A stretch of DNA of 58,827 nucleotides from Chloroflexota bacterium (GCA_016197225.1 JACPWC010000046.1:1-58827), one strand, 5' to 3'; counted from the stretch's first letter, positions 24,692 through 33,408 are shown. Notes: a model not told the origin generated them from the letters alone. A program made the numbers and translations.

Positions 24692-25182
24692 CGTTCCCCG
24701 GCCTCTGCAAGGACGACTGTAAACAAATCTTCGGCAATGTAGAACCCTGCTTCCTGTCGAAGCGCTCTTAACACCGGCTCAACAGCATCCAAAGCGCCAT
24801 CCCTTTTGGCTCGCAACAGAACGCCCAATATCCCAATTGGAGTCAACAGCATAGCTTTCGCGATCTCTCGCCCTTCATGCTCATCTATCAAAACGTAATC
24901 GGCCTTCAATTCCAACGCTAGAGCAATCGCTTCGGCTTCACCTTCGTCCAGTTCAAGCCTCAGTGCTTGGATCAGGCGATCATCTCTCACCGATGTAGTA
25001 CGAATCCATTGGGCCTGCAATGCCCGGCGGATTACATCGGCTCCAGGGGACTCAGTCTCAGGTTTTAGCTCGGCAAGCACAGCCGGCGGAATTAATACCT
25101 CAGAAAATTGCGTCCTCAACAAATCAAGTTGCCCGATGATTGCCAGATTCAGAATGGGTGACGTGTCGCTAACTACGAGCAT
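24688..25182 (-). CDS. PIN-domain toxin (DUF3368 type)
   Basis: 164 residues. The PIN fold is recognisable from SDTSPILNLAIIGQLDLL (first Asp), LDEGEAEAIALALE (Glu) and VLIDEHEGREIA (Asp cluster); these acidic residues bind Mg2+ in RNA-cleaving toxins. The gene overlaps the upstream UPF0175 antitoxin by 14 nt, the usual order for this type II toxin-antitoxin pair. It converges on the glycosidase with a 4-nt overlap. RNA target unknown. Confidence 0.88.
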   Translation of the reverse strand: MLVVSDTSPILNLAIIGQLDLLRTQFSEVLIPPAVLAELKPETESPGADVIRRALQAQWIRTTSVRDDRLIQALRLELDEGEAEAIALALELKADYVLIDEHEGREIAKAMLLTPIGILGVLLRAKRDGALDAVEPVLRALRQEAGFYIAEDLFTVVLAEAGER

Positions 25183-25420
25183 ACTTCACATCATCCCGAA
25201 GGTCATCTTCGCCATAGTGGCGGGGGATCGCTCTTCGCCCAAGCAGAAGGCTAAACTCATATTTGCCCGATCCAGCTAACTCGCGGGCTTTTCCAAAAGA
25301 GAGAATGCCTTGCGCGTAAAGCGTGACAGCCAACTCCAAAATCAACTGACGTTTGCGTTCAGCGGCAGGCAGGCGCAAAGCATGGGCAATAGAGTCGGGA
25401 ATTTCAAGTTGAATGCTCAT
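25169..25420 (-). CDS. UPF0175-family antitoxin
   Basis: 83 residues from ATG 25420, which has AAGGAG 10 nt upstream; the ATG at 25429 is too close to that site. It fits UPF0175 (IQLEIPDSIAHALRLPAAER, ELAVTLYAQGILSFGKARELAG), a small ribbon/helix DNA-binding antitoxin. It is the first gene of the pair with the PIN toxin and would neutralise it and repress the operon (family knowledge). Confidence 0.85.
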   Translation of the reverse strand: MSIQLEIPDSIAHALRLPAAERKRQLILELAVTLYAQGILSFGKARELAGSGKYEFSLLLGRRAIPRHYGEDDLRDDVKYARS

Positions 25421-25456
25421 TTTCAACATGCTCCTTTCCGTCATTATACATGCGTC

Positions 25457-27280
25457 TCACCCCGCCAACTCCCGCAAGTTATCCACCATAATAAACACGC
25501 CCAGGGCAATGATGCCCACCACCAACAACGGCAGGGCAAATTCGTAAACCAGCACCGCCAGCGCGGCCAGGCTCAAGCCAACCACCGCCCGCTGAATCAG
25601 TTCTTTGGCCTCCCGCCGGAAGAGGGCTTCGAGGAATGAGATCACCGCCACCAGGCTCACCAGACCGTTGGCCCAGAAGCGCGGCGCGATGAGCAGGATG
25701 AAGATGAAGCCGAGAATCAGGAGGCCGATGCTCAGGGCCGCCCAGGCCTCAGCCAACCGCCCCAACTGCTCGGTCTCTTCGGTGGTGGGGTGATGGGCCG
25801 CATGAATGTGGCTTCGCGAGGGCAAACGCTCACCGCGCGTCAGGCGCTCACCGTAAGTTGTCAACGCTTCCAGCATGGTCTGGTCAACCGCCGCTTGCTC
25901 GTGCAACGTCTCGATTTCTTTCGACAGTTCGACCATCTTTTTGAGATGCGCTGAATAAACGTCCTTGAAGTGCGGCGCGTCAATCATGGCTTCAGCTTCC
26001 AGACCCAGGGCGCGTAAGTGAGTCGTTTTATCGGCGATGTCGGTTTGGGCTGCCGCCAGCCGCGCTTCAATCTTCTGCCGCCCACTGGCAACGGCGGTTG
26101 CCACGTCGTCGGGCGGCGTCACCTTATCGAGTCCAGCCCAACCGAGCGGGTCAATCCACGAACGCCGCACCGAGCCGTCACGATTGTATTTTGGCCCGGC
26201 GGGCGCGTTCTCGCCGGCAATGGGGTCGCGGGCGTAGAGGCCCCACAGGCCGCGATAGTGATGCGCCCAGGCTTGAGGATGGTCGGGCGAAGAATCATGC
26301 ATCTCCGGCAGGAGGCGGGCGTCCCAGAGTTTGCCGCCGCCGGGGCCGATCCTGAGTCCATCGCCGCGCGCATAATCCACAAACGGCACGACGAGGACGC
26401 CCGAAGCTTTGTCGCGCTCGGCTTCTTCGCTGGAGAGGCCGCCCTGCCGGAGCGTGTCGCGCCAGAATTTTTCGACGACGCGAAAGATGCGAGTGAACGG
26501 CCCGCTGAAAGGCAAAGCCACTTCGTGCATGTATTCGCCGGGCGAGAAGTAGGAGGCGTGTGATCCGGCCCCGGCAAAAATGATCGGGTGGTCGCCGTCG
26601 CGTTTAAGTTCGGCGTCGTCCCAGCGGCGGCGCAGGTCGTCGCCGGTGAAGTCGTGTGAGGCGTAGGCCACCCACTGCGGCGTCAGGTCGTCGGCCAGGT
26701 AAATAATGATCTGCTCCCAGTCCGACTCGTGATCGTTGACGCCGTGAAAGCTGGAGCGCCAGTCGTTCATCGGATAGAAGAACCAATATTGCAGACAAAC
26801 GTAACCGGCGTCGCGAACGACCCGGCCATAGTAAACGTACTTTTCTTCCTGAGTTTGAAACCGCTGATAGGCATCGGCGGCGGCGGCGGCGGTGCCGCCG
26901 GGCACGCGCCCGCGCAGAATGAGAGTGATACTGAAGAGCGCGTCCACGATGCGCGAAATCAGCCCTACGCGGGCCAGCCGCCCGCGCGAGCGATGAAAGG
27001 CGCGCCCGTGTTTGGCCAGGAAGCGGGCGGCTTCCAGCGGGGTGAGCGACTCGACAAAGCGCAGGTAGTGGACGGTGCCGTGCGGCGCGGGGCGCGGGGC
27101 GGCCAGCTTCGCCAACGTCAGTTTTGTTTCTGGAACCAGACAGGCCGGCGGCTGGTCGGGGCGGGTTTCCCACAACGAACATTCGGCCACGTAACGATCA
27201 ATGTCCATCGGGAAAAAATGCTCACCCTGAGTGAAACGGATGACGGGTTCAAAGCGGCGGAGCAGATCGAGATCGTTCAT
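25457..27280 (-). CDS. Vps62-like membrane protein
   Basis: 607 residues. The N-terminal 330 residues resemble the Vps62/DUF946 type (RFEPVIRFTQGEHFFPMDID; LQYWFFYPMNDWRSSFHGVN; DHESDWEQIIIYL; HPIIFAGAGSHASYF), a lectin-like domain of unknown role. A helical coiled region (about 400-490) and three to four C-terminal membrane segments (about 515-600) follow. No signal peptide, so the N-terminal domain may be cytoplasmic. Its ATG overlaps the stop of the upstream membrane protein (4 nt), showing coupling. Confidence 0.75.
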   Translation of the reverse strand: MNDLDLLRRFEPVIRFTQGEHFFPMDIDRYVAECSLWETRPDQPPACLVPETKLTLAKLAAPRPAPHGTVHYLRFVESLTPLEAARFLAKHGRAFHRSRGRLARVGLISRIVDALFSITLILRGRVPGGTAAAAADAYQRFQTQEEKYVYYGRVVRDAGYVCLQYWFFYPMNDWRSSFHGVNDHESDWEQIIIYLADDLTPQWVAYASHDFTGDDLRRRWDDAELKRDGDHPIIFAGAGSHASYFSPGEYMHEVALPFSGPFTRIFRVVEKFWRDTLRQGGLSSEEAERDKASGVLVVPFVDYARGDGLRIGPGGGKLWDARLLPEMHDSSPDHPQAWAHHYRGLWGLYARDPIAGENAPAGPKYNRDGSVRRSWIDPLGWAGLDKVTPPDDVATAVASGRQKIEARLAAAQTDIADKTTHLRALGLEAEAMIDAPHFKDVYSAHLKKMVELSKEIETLHEQAAVDQTMLEALTTYGERLTRGERLPSRSHIHAAHHPTTEETEQLGRLAEAWAALSIGLLILGFIFILLIAPRFWANGLVSLVAVISFLEALFRREAKELIQRAVVGLSLAALAVLVYEFALPLLVVGIIALGVFIMVDNLRELAG

Positions 27281-27717
27281 TTCCCAAACGGCCCTTCAAA
27301 CGACGTGAGTTGTGCTTTGTAGAGAATTTGCGCTTCGCGCTGATTGAGGGCGAACACGACGACCACAGCCACCATCATCGCCACGTAGAATGACATATCG
27401 GCGTGCTTGTTGAAGTAGGCCTCGAGGGCCAGGATCAGAATTGCGCCTTCGAGGGTGAGGGCCGCTGTCCAGGCCCAGGGCCGCAGGCGGCGCAGACCCA
27501 CGCCGATGAGCACCGAGGCCACGCCCAACACCAGCCAGGTTCCGGTGAAGAACCAGAGCGACAGCCCGGCCTGCAAATGGCCGCGCGGGTCAAAGGCCAT
27601 CAGTTCGGGCCGCTGGCCGACGTTGAAAACGTAGAGGGCGAAGTAGGTGAGGAACATTGCGCCCTGGCCGAACATGAGGAGCACCAACAGCAGAATTTCT
27701 CGACGACGCTTCAACAT
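27277..27717 (-). CDS. Four-TM membrane protein
   Basis: 146 residues with four predicted membrane helices (about 8-28, 50-75, 82-102, 110-130). AAAGGA precedes ATG 27717. It is the first gene of a two-gene operon with the Vps62-like protein (4-nt overlap) and may form a complex with it. No family recognised. Confidence 0.7.
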   Translation of the reverse strand: MLKRRREILLLVLLMFGQGAMFLTYFALYVFNVGQRPELMAFDPRGHLQAGLSLWFFTGTWLVLGVASVLIGVGLRRLRPWAWTAALTLEGAILILALEAYFNKHADMSFYVAMMVAVVVVFALNQREAQILYKAQLTSFEGPFGK

Positions 27718-27777
27718 CGCAATTCCTTTCGACGCTGGATGCCGGCTATCTTAACCCGTCAGCGTCTTTGTGGCAAC

Positions 27778-28422
27778 TCAACCGTTGCACCCCTGGGCCA
27801 GCGTCACGGCAAACTTGACGTACTCTTGCGCCACCACGATGATGCCGATGTCGGTCGCCCACCAGTGAGCGGGGTCGAACCACGACGGGCTGGCGGCCAC
27901 CGCAATCACGTCCAGTTCGGGCGCGGCCCGGTTGAACAGCCACTGCGCCCGCCGGGTGTGAAACGGATCGGTGACGAGGATGACGCGCTTCGAGTCCCCG
28001 GGCAGGGCCGCCAATGTCAGCCGGGCGTCGTCGCATGTTGTTTGGCTCTCGGTCAACTGAATGATGGCCGGAGGCGGCACCCCCCGCGACTCTAACTCAT
28101 CGGCGGCCAGCCCGGCGGCGGTGAGTTCAGCGAGGCCGGGGAGGTGAATCTCGCCGCCAGTGGTTATTACCAGCGGCGCGTAGCCTTGAGTGAACAGCCG
28201 CGCCCCGGTCGCTTCGCGGTCGCCAATGCCGCCGCCCAGCACCACGATGGCATCTGCCTGTTGTAGCGGTTCGTCCACAATTAGCGCCTGCGCCAGGAGG
28301 GGCAACCAGAGCGAGTGGAAGGTGAGGGCCAGCGCCAGGGTCAACATCAAACCGGCGCTGGCCCGGCGCAGGGCGCGTTTGGGGACGAGGATGTAGTCGT
28401 CGGGGTTGAGGGCAGAAGGCAT
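27778..28422 (-). CDS. YdcF/DUF218-family protein
   Basis: 214 residues from ATG 28422. After one membrane segment (about 24-48), the YdcF core begins with ADAIVVLGGGIGDREATGARL, then LVITTGGEIHLPG, TTCDDARLTL and ILVTDPFHTRRAQWLF. Family members (SanA, ElyC) act in envelope physiology, exact chemistry unknown. TACAAT (28429-28434) lies 6 nt before the ATG and no ribosome site is present, so translation is probably leaderless. The open frame to 28452 is unlikely to be used. Confidence 0.85.
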   Translation of the reverse strand: MPSALNPDDYILVPKRALRRASAGLMLTLALALTFHSLWLPLLAQALIVDEPLQQADAIVVLGGGIGDREATGARLFTQGYAPLVITTGGEIHLPGLAELTAAGLAADELESRGVPPPAIIQLTESQTTCDDARLTLAALPGDSKRVILVTDPFHTRRAQWLFNRAAPELDVIAVAASPSWFDPAHWWATDIGIIVVAQEYVKFAVTLAQGCNG

Positions 28423-28453
28423 GAGGGTATTGTAGTCCAAGTAGAAGGGCAAC

Positions 28454-28500
28454 GGATTTGGCGAATTTACGGATCAGAATCCGTGTAATTCGCCAAATCC
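28454..28500. repeat. Long intergenic palindrome
   Basis: GGATTTGGCGAATT (28454-28467) pairs with AATTCGCCAAATCC (28487-28500), and the inner ACGGAT/ATCCGT extends the hairpin. It shares the GGCGAATT core with two other palindromes in the window. Confidence 0.8.
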
Positions 28501-28509
28501 TTTGTCTCC

Positions 28510-28547
28510 AAACAAAAAGACTCTCGCTTCTGAGAGTCTTTTTGTTT
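28510..28547 (-). terminator. Intrinsic terminator of the lipoprotein gene
   Basis: AAACAAAAAGACTCTC (28510-28525) is the reverse complement of GAGAGTCTTTTTGTTT (28532-28547). On the minus strand the 9-bp GC-containing stem is followed by TTTTTGTTT. It works in both directions in principle. Confidence 0.85.
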
Positions 28548-28565
28548 CATCAAGATGCTTGTGCG

Positions 28566-29246
28566 TTACGGCAGAGCCGTGACGATAAAATCGTCGAAGC
28601 GGATTTCGCCGTTGGCTTCCTGATCCGTCCAGGCAAACAGGCCCACATCGCCTTTGCCATATTCGGAATCAGAGGCGGAGGCGATGATCTTGCCGCCCAC
28701 GTACAGGGTGATGGCGCCGCCGCCACAGTCAATCCCAACCTGGTAAGAGGAGGCGTCTTTGGTGATGTCGTCCGATGTGCCCCACTGGTTATCGTTTGTC
28801 AGAAAGAAGTCTTCCTGGCCAGGGACGGTTTTGGCAATGGCATAGAATCCCTGAGTGTCAATACCTGCATAGTAGTAGTGCGAGTCGTCCTGATAGTTGC
28901 AGATGATACCGAAGGAGGTGTCGGCCTTGCCGCCCGTGTTCTTGGCTGTCACTTCGATGTGGACGTTCTCGAAGCTTTCTTCGGTGTTGCCCCACACGTA
29001 CCACTGGTCGGTGAAAACCTTCATCACGTATTCACCATCAATATATTCTACTGCGGCGTTGCCGCTACCTTCGTCCGCGGTGAACGTGCTCCAACCACTG
29101 CTCGAATTGGAGAAGTCGTCCTTGAGCAATGCAGGCACTTCAGTGGGGCCGGCTGGGGTGGGGTTTCCCCCACTTAGCGCCGAGCAGGCCAGAGCGGCCA
29201 GAGTCAGCGCCATAATGGGGACAATCAAAAGTTTGTTGCGCATCAT
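28566..29246 (-). CDS. Lipoprotein with jelly-roll (concanavalin-like) domain
   Basis: 226 residues from ATG 29246 with AGGAGA upstream. Signal peptide ends in a LAALAC lipobox-like site, followed by a short Gly/Pro/Thr linker and a beta-sandwich (about 40-226: DDFSNSSSGWSTF, YVMKVFTDQW, GIICNYQDDSHYYYAGID, GGAITLYVGGKII, GLFAWTDQ, IRFDDFIV) typical of DUF1080/LamG-like carbohydrate-binding folds. Two cysteines (IICNYQ and GIDCGG) may form a disulfide. Surface-exposed sugar binding is an inference. Confidence 0.82.
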   Translation of the reverse strand: MMRNKLLIVPIMALTLAALACSALSGGNPTPAGPTEVPALLKDDFSNSSSGWSTFTADEGSGNAAVEYIDGEYVMKVFTDQWYVWGNTEESFENVHIEVTAKNTGGKADTSFGIICNYQDDSHYYYAGIDTQGFYAIAKTVPGQEDFFLTNDNQWGTSDDITKDASSYQVGIDCGGGAITLYVGGKIIASASDSEYGKGDVGLFAWTDQEANGEIRFDDFIVTALP

Positions 29247-29279
29247 TTCTCTCCTGAGTAAGTAGAAAAAGCCGCGTGC

Positions 29280-29285
29280 TATAAT
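29280..29285 (+). promoter_or_regulatory. -10 box of a probably leaderless thrC transcript
   Basis: A perfect TATAAT ends 7 nt before the thrC ATG. Transcription normally starts about 7 nt after this box, so the mRNA would begin at or next to the start codon. No good -35 and no ribosome-binding site are seen. Confidence 0.6.
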
Positions 29286-29292
29286 CGGCGGC

Positions 29293-30345
29293 ATGTTGGT
29301 ATGGCCGGGAATTGTCACATATTATCGCGAATATCTCAAGATAGACGAACGGGCTACGCCCGTCACTTTGCTGGAAGGCAATACTCCCCTTATTTCGGCG
29401 GCGCGGCTGGCCGCCGAAATTGCTCCCAACTTTGACCTTTATCTCAAGTATGAAGGTCTGAACCCGACCGGTTCTTTCAAGGATCGAGGGATGACGGCGG
29501 CCATCACCCAGGCCGTCTTCGAGGGAGCAAAGACCACCATTTGCGCCAGCACCGGCAACACTGCCGCTGCCGCCGCCGCTTACTCGGCCCGGGCCGGACT
29601 GCGTTGCATCGTGCTGGTTCCGCAGGGCAAAGTAGCCGCCGGGAAGATCGCCGGGGCGCTGGCTTACGGCGCGGAAGTGATCGCCATCAACGGTTCGTTC
29701 GACGACGCGCTGCGAATGGTGCGCGAGATTTCCGAACAGCGGCCTGTCGCCCTCGTCAACTCTATTAACCCTTATCGTCTCGAAGGCCAGAAAACGGCGG
29801 CCTTTGAAATTTGCGATGCTCTCCGAAAAGCGCCCAACTGGTTGTGCCTGCCTGTCGGCAACGCAGGCAACATCAGCGCCTACTGGCTGGGATTCAAAGA
29901 ATATCATGCCGCCGGAAAAATTTCGTCGCGACCACACATGCTCGGGGCACAGGCAACCGGGGCCGCCCCACTCGTCGTCGGCCACCCCGTCGAACACCCG
30001 GAGACGGTCGCCACCGCGATTCGCATTGGCCGCCCGGCGCGCGGCGAGCAGGCCCTCGAAGCCGCCGAAGAGTCCGACGGGCGCATCATCGCCGTGACCG
30101 ACGATCAGATTTTGGCGATGTGGCGGCGGCTGGCGCGTGAGGGCGTGTTCGTGGAACCGGCCTCTGCCGCCGGGCTGGCCGGCTTTGCTAAAGAAGTGCG
30201 CGAGGGCCGACTCGATCCCGTCGGCCAAACCGTCGTCGCCGTCGTCACCGGTCACGGCCTCAAAGACCCGGATGCGGTGACCAGCCGCGCGCCCGAAATC
30301 AAAATCATCCCGGCGGAACTTGAAGCATTGAAGCTAATTCTCTAA
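29293..30345 (+). CDS. thrC: Threonine synthase
   Basis: 350 residues. Converts O-phosphohomoserine to threonine with PLP, the last step of threonine biosynthesis. The N-terminus PGIVTYYREYLKIDE, the box LLEGNTPLI and NPTGSFKDRG with the PLP lysine (Lys63) are typical of the short, bacterial class; CASTGNTAAAAAAYSARAG binds the phosphate of PLP. ATG 29293 is chosen because the alignment-relevant N-terminus starts there; a TATAAT box 7 nt upstream implies a leaderless mRNA. thrB follows after a palindromic repeat, and both probably form one unit. Confidence 0.95.
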   Translation: MLVWPGIVTYYREYLKIDERATPVTLLEGNTPLISAARLAAEIAPNFDLYLKYEGLNPTGSFKDRGMTAAITQAVFEGAKTTICASTGNTAAAAAAYSARAGLRCIVLVPQGKVAAGKIAGALAYGAEVIAINGSFDDALRMVREISEQRPVALVNSINPYRLEGQKTAAFEICDALRKAPNWLCLPVGNAGNISAYWLGFKEYHAAGKISSRPHMLGAQATGAAPLVVGHPVEHPETVATAIRIGRPARGEQALEAAEESDGRIIAVTDDQILAMWRRLAREGVFVEPASAAGLAGFAKEVREGRLDPVGQTVVAVVTGHGLKDPDAVTSRAPEIKIIPAELEALKLIL

Positions 30346-30386
30346 TTCTCCAATTTCAAGATTAGAGAATTAGAGAATTGGAGAAT
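30346..30386. repeat. Octamer palindrome between thrC and thrB
   Basis: Left arm TCTCTAATTCTCCAATTT and right arm of GAGAATTA, GAGAATTG, GAGAATT units around the loop CAAG. It completely fills the thrC-thrB gap. Without a T-tract it may serve as an mRNA-stabilising or attenuating hairpin inside the operon. Confidence 0.85.
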
Positions 30387-30387
30387 T

Positions 30388-31302
30388 ATGCCCTCCCGCG
30401 TCCGCGTTCTCGTCCCTGCTTCCACTGCCAACCTCGGCCCCGGCTTCGACTGCCTGGGGCTGGCCCTCAGTCTTTACAACACGGTGGAGATGACGGCGCT
30501 CGGCCCGGCTGAGGGTTTGCAGGTTGAGATTAAAGGCGAAGGTGCAGATCGCCTTAGCCCGGATGAAAACAACTTGATCGTCCGCGCGGCCAACGCCGTT
30601 TGGGAGAAGATCGGTCACGGGCCGGTGGGAGTCACGATCAAAGCTCACAACGGCATTCCACTTGGATCAGGGATGGGGTCGAGCGCGGCGGCAGTGGTGG
30701 CCGGGTTGGCCGCCGCCAACGCCCTGACCGGCGGCCCCTTGTCCCGCTCCGATTTGCTTCGACTCGCCTATCAACTTGAAGGCCATCCCGACAACGCGGC
30801 GGCGGCCTTATTCGGCGGGTTGACGATGGTGAGCGCGACCGGCGACGAGTTGCTACACGCCACGCTCGAAGTGCCGCCGCTCAAAGTGGCAATTGCTTTG
30901 CCGAGCGTTCGGCTCTCGACGATTGAAGCCAGAGAGGCGCTACCCAAAAACGTGCCGCTCAAGGATGCGGTCTTCAACATTGGGCGGGCGGCGTTTGTGG
31001 TGCGAGCTTTGCAGTCAGGCGATTACGAGATGCTGGGCTTTGCAATGACGGACAAACTGCATCAGCCTTACCGCCGCAAACTCATCCCCGGCTTCGACGC
31101 GGCGGTACAGGCGGCGCGAACTGCTGGCGCATCAGCCGTTGCTCTCTCCGGCGCCGGCCCCAGCCTGGCCGCCTTCGCTCCCGACCATCACTGGGAAATT
31201 GCCAACGCGATGAAAGCCGCCTTCGAGTCCAGCGGCGTGACCTGCCGCGCGTTTGTCCTGCCGGTGGATCGGCAGGGGGTGCAGATTAGTGTGGTTGGTT
31301 GA
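30388..31302 (+). CDS. thrB: Homoserine kinase
   Basis: 304 residues of the GHMP kinase superfamily. Phosphorylates homoserine at the hydroxyl, giving the substrate of the neighbouring threonine synthase. VPASTANLGPGFDCLGLAL is the homoserine-binding N-terminus, PLGSGMGSSAAAV (91-103) the phosphate-binding loop and SGAGPSLAAF the C-terminal GHMP motif. There is no Shine-Dalgarno; translation may depend on the upstream palindrome or on coupling with thrC. Confidence 0.95.
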   Translation: MPSRVRVLVPASTANLGPGFDCLGLALSLYNTVEMTALGPAEGLQVEIKGEGADRLSPDENNLIVRAANAVWEKIGHGPVGVTIKAHNGIPLGSGMGSSAAAVVAGLAAANALTGGPLSRSDLLRLAYQLEGHPDNAAAALFGGLTMVSATGDELLHATLEVPPLKVAIALPSVRLSTIEAREALPKNVPLKDAVFNIGRAAFVVRALQSGDYEMLGFAMTDKLHQPYRRKLIPGFDAAVQAARTAGASAVALSGAGPSLAAFAPDHHWEIANAMKAAFESSGVTCRAFVLPVDRQGVQISVVG

Positions 31303-31325
31303 AAAAAACTCACACCTGCTATAAT
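31299..31325 (+). promoter_or_regulatory. Predicted hicBA promoter
   Basis: TTGAAA (31299-31304) and a perfect TATAAT (31320-31325), spaced by 15 bp (short of the optimal 17). It starts inside the last codon of thrB and lies 63 nt before hicB. Confidence 0.5.
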
Positions 31326-31387
31326 CTCAATGCAGATGGACGACGACAGGGTCGCCATAGAATCAAAGGCCACAGGGAGACAAAATC

Positions 31388-31645
31388 ATGAAGAAAATAC
31401 TGCAACTGACTGCCGTAATTGAGCAAGAAGGCGATGGCTATGTGTCCACCTGCCCCGAATTGGGAATCGTGAGTCAGGGGAAGACGATTGAAAAGGCGCG
31501 GTTGAATTTGCTAGAGGCGGTTGAAGGGTTCTTTGAGGTTGCCTCACCCTCCGAAATTCGGCGCCGGTTGAAGAGAAAAACCTATGTCATGCCACTCATG
31601 CCAACAGTGCCGGCGCTTGCCAAGCAAACCGCGCGTGGGGCATAA
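31388..31645 (+). CDS. hicB: HicB-family antitoxin
   Basis: 85 residues. The N-terminal degraded RNase H-like HicB fold is seen in LTAVIEQEGDGYVSTCPELGIVSQGKTIEKARLN-type sequence (split here as ELGIVSQG, TIEKARLNLLEAVEGFFE). The C-terminus is short and basic without an HTH domain that I can see, so DNA-binding autoregulation is uncertain. It precedes hicA directly (TAA then ATG), antitoxin first, the reverse of the classical hicAB order but common. Confidence 0.82.
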   Translation: MKKILQLTAVIEQEGDGYVSTCPELGIVSQGKTIEKARLNLLEAVEGFFEVASPSEIRRRLKRKTYVMPLMPTVPALAKQTARGA

Positions 31646-31870
31646 ATGGCTAAACTGCGCGTCCTTTCAGGCCGGGAAGTATGCAAAATTCTGTCCAAGC
31701 ATGGCTTCAGCAAGGTACGACAAAAAAGCAGTCACATCTTGATGCAGAAGAAAGTTCGAGATACCACCATCACCGTCCCTGTGCCAGACCACGACGAATT
31801 GAAGCGAGGTACATTGCTGGGCATCATCCAACAATCTAGTTTGCCGCGTTCGCTGTTTGAGACAGATTGA
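31646..31870 (+). CDS. hicA: HicA-family mRNA interferase toxin
   Basis: 74 residues with the dsRBD-like HicA fold: LSGREVCKILSKHGFSKVRQ, then KSSHILMQK with the catalytic His, TITVPVPDHDELKRGTLLGIIQQ. Family members cleave mRNA when free of HicB. The usual G-S-H-H motif reads S-S-H-I here, keeping the key His. It abuts hicB with no gap. Confidence 0.88.
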   Translation: MAKLRVLSGREVCKILSKHGFSKVRQKSSHILMQKKVRDTTITVPVPDHDELKRGTLLGIIQQSSLPRSLFETD

Positions 31871-31872
31871 AA

Positions 31873-32082
31873 TTGCGGTTGTTCCTCCTCTTCGGCTCAG
31901 TGAGGTCGGACGATGAACGAGCCTATCGCATCTGTTCTGCGCCCTTCGTGGTCGTCCTGCCCCTCGCCCGTTGGCTTCAGCGCAAAACCGGCTAGGCACT
32001 CTGGCGCTCTATCGTGGCTGACGTCGTCGCAATCTATCTTTTCATTTTCATCGTCGGCCTGCTTCTTGAGTATGGCCCGTAG
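31873..32082 (+). pseudogene. Degenerate small membrane-protein gene
   Basis: One frame reads a plausible product of about 70 residues starting at TTG 31873 (LFLLFGSVRSDDERAYRICS, then PFVVVLPLARWLQRKTG) and continuing in frame after a single TAG at 31993-31995 with ALWRSIVADVVAIYLFIFIV and GLLLEYGP to a TAG at 32080. Two hydrophobic segments flank a basic loop. The in-frame stop suggests a recently inactivated gene or stop read-through. No family recognised. From 32083 to 32243 nothing is recognisable. Confidence 0.35.
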
Positions 32083-32243
32083 CACCGTCCGCTGCTAGCG
32101 CTGCAAGTCGTTCGTCGAGCGTGTCGCGGTTGATCGCGCCCACGTCACCGATTCGCGGTTCGCGCCATGCGTGAGATACTTCTCACGGCCTTACCTGACT
32201 CGTCGGCACAAAAAGGTGCTCTCATATCGCCCGAATCAAAAAC

Positions 32244-32271
32244 GCGGAGTGTCTGTTGACAGACACTCCGC
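32244..32271 (-). terminator. Intrinsic terminator of the site-2 protease gene
   Basis: GCGGAGTGTCTGT (32244-32256) and ACAGACACTCCGC (32259-32271) form a perfect stem; on the minus strand it is followed by TTTTTGATTC. Confidence 0.85.
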
Positions 32272-32289
32272 GCTTTCATTATCCGTTGT

Positions 32290-33408
32290 CTAAAACGGCC
32301 TGGGGGTGATGATCAAGAAGAACCAGATCAGCGTCAGCAGGCCCACAAACTTGCGGGCCGGGTCGAGCGGCGTGATGTCGTTGAGCGGCTCGGCGTGGCG
32401 CAGGCCGGTGATGAAGGCCAGGAACGCCCACGTCCACCAACCCGACCAGAGTCTGAAGCCCGCCAAAATCAGACCGGCAAACGTGAGATACGCCAGCGGG
32501 CGAGCGGCCTTGCCCAGCACGGCGTAAGCTACGTGGCCGCCGTCGAGCTGGCCCATGGGCAGAAGGTTGAAGCCGGTGACCAACATGCCGAACCAGGCGG
32601 CGATTGCCACCGGATTCAGGGCTACGGCATAACCGGCGGCGTGCGGTTGGATCAAATTAAGCAACCAGCTCAACAAGATTGATTGTCCGAGTCGGCCACC
32701 CACACCAACTGCCGGAACCACCTCCGAAGCCATCAGGCCGACGATCATCAGCGGCAGGGCCACGATGAAACCGGCCACCGGCCCGGCCAGGCCCACGTCG
32801 AACAACGACTTGCGGCTCTCGACCGGTGACTTGAGTTGAATGAAGGCGCCGAACGTGCCGAGGCCGAACGGAACCGGGATGAAGTACGGCAGGGTGACGT
32901 GAACGTTATGCAGTCGGGCGGCAATGTAGTGCCCCATCTCGTGCACGCCCAGGATAAGCAGGAGCGTGGCCGAGAACGACGCGCCCGCGCCGAGGGCCGA
33001 GAGCAACGGCCCGAACTGCCCGGTGCTCATCGCCGCCTGAAAAGCCGGGACGATGTTCACTCCAGCAAAACCGGCCCCGGCGAAAGTGGTGGTAATAATC
33101 GTCGCCAGCAGAAGCAGAACATTGATGATCGGATTCGAGGGCGTAAAGATGGAAACACCCTTCTGGGCAACGATGATGTCTTCGCCGTTTTCGTGGCGCA
33201 AGATGGCCGTGTAGCCCAGCTTGCGGAAGCGGTCGCGCGCCAGGCGGTACGTGTCTTCAGCGTTGGTCTGCAGGCGGCCTACAAAAACAACCGACTCGCC
33301 CCGGTCGGAAGCCTGAATATCGCCCAGACGCATGAGGCCTTCAATTTCGGCTCGCAAGGCGGCTACTACATCAAACTGGCGTTGCACAAGGGATTCGTAG
33401 GTAAACAT
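32290..33408 (-). CDS. Site-2 protease-family (M50) membrane metalloprotease
   Basis: 372 residues from ATG 33408. Intramembrane zinc protease: HEMGH at 156-160 binds zinc and the later GQLDGGH supplies the third ligand in NLLPMGQLDGG. A cytoplasmic N-terminal domain (about 1-88) with an ATP-grasp-free, ferredoxin-like look precedes about seven membrane segments. This N-terminal arrangement is seen in cyanobacterial/plant EGY-type and Chloroflexi S2Ps. Substrate unknown; these enzymes usually release membrane-bound regulators. Terminator at 32244-32271 downstream. Confidence 0.88.
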   Translation of the reverse strand: MFTYESLVQRQFDVVAALRAEIEGLMRLGDIQASDRGESVVFVGRLQTNAEDTYRLARDRFRKLGYTAILRHENGEDIIVAQKGVSIFTPSNPIINVLLLLATIITTTFAGAGFAGVNIVPAFQAAMSTGQFGPLLSALGAGASFSATLLLILGVHEMGHYIAARLHNVHVTLPYFIPVPFGLGTFGAFIQLKSPVESRKSLFDVGLAGPVAGFIVALPLMIVGLMASEVVPAVGVGGRLGQSILLSWLLNLIQPHAAGYAVALNPVAIAAWFGMLVTGFNLLPMGQLDGGHVAYAVLGKAARPLAYLTFAGLILAGFRLWSGWWTWAFLAFITGLRHAEPLNDITPLDPARKFVGLLTLIWFFLIITPRPF

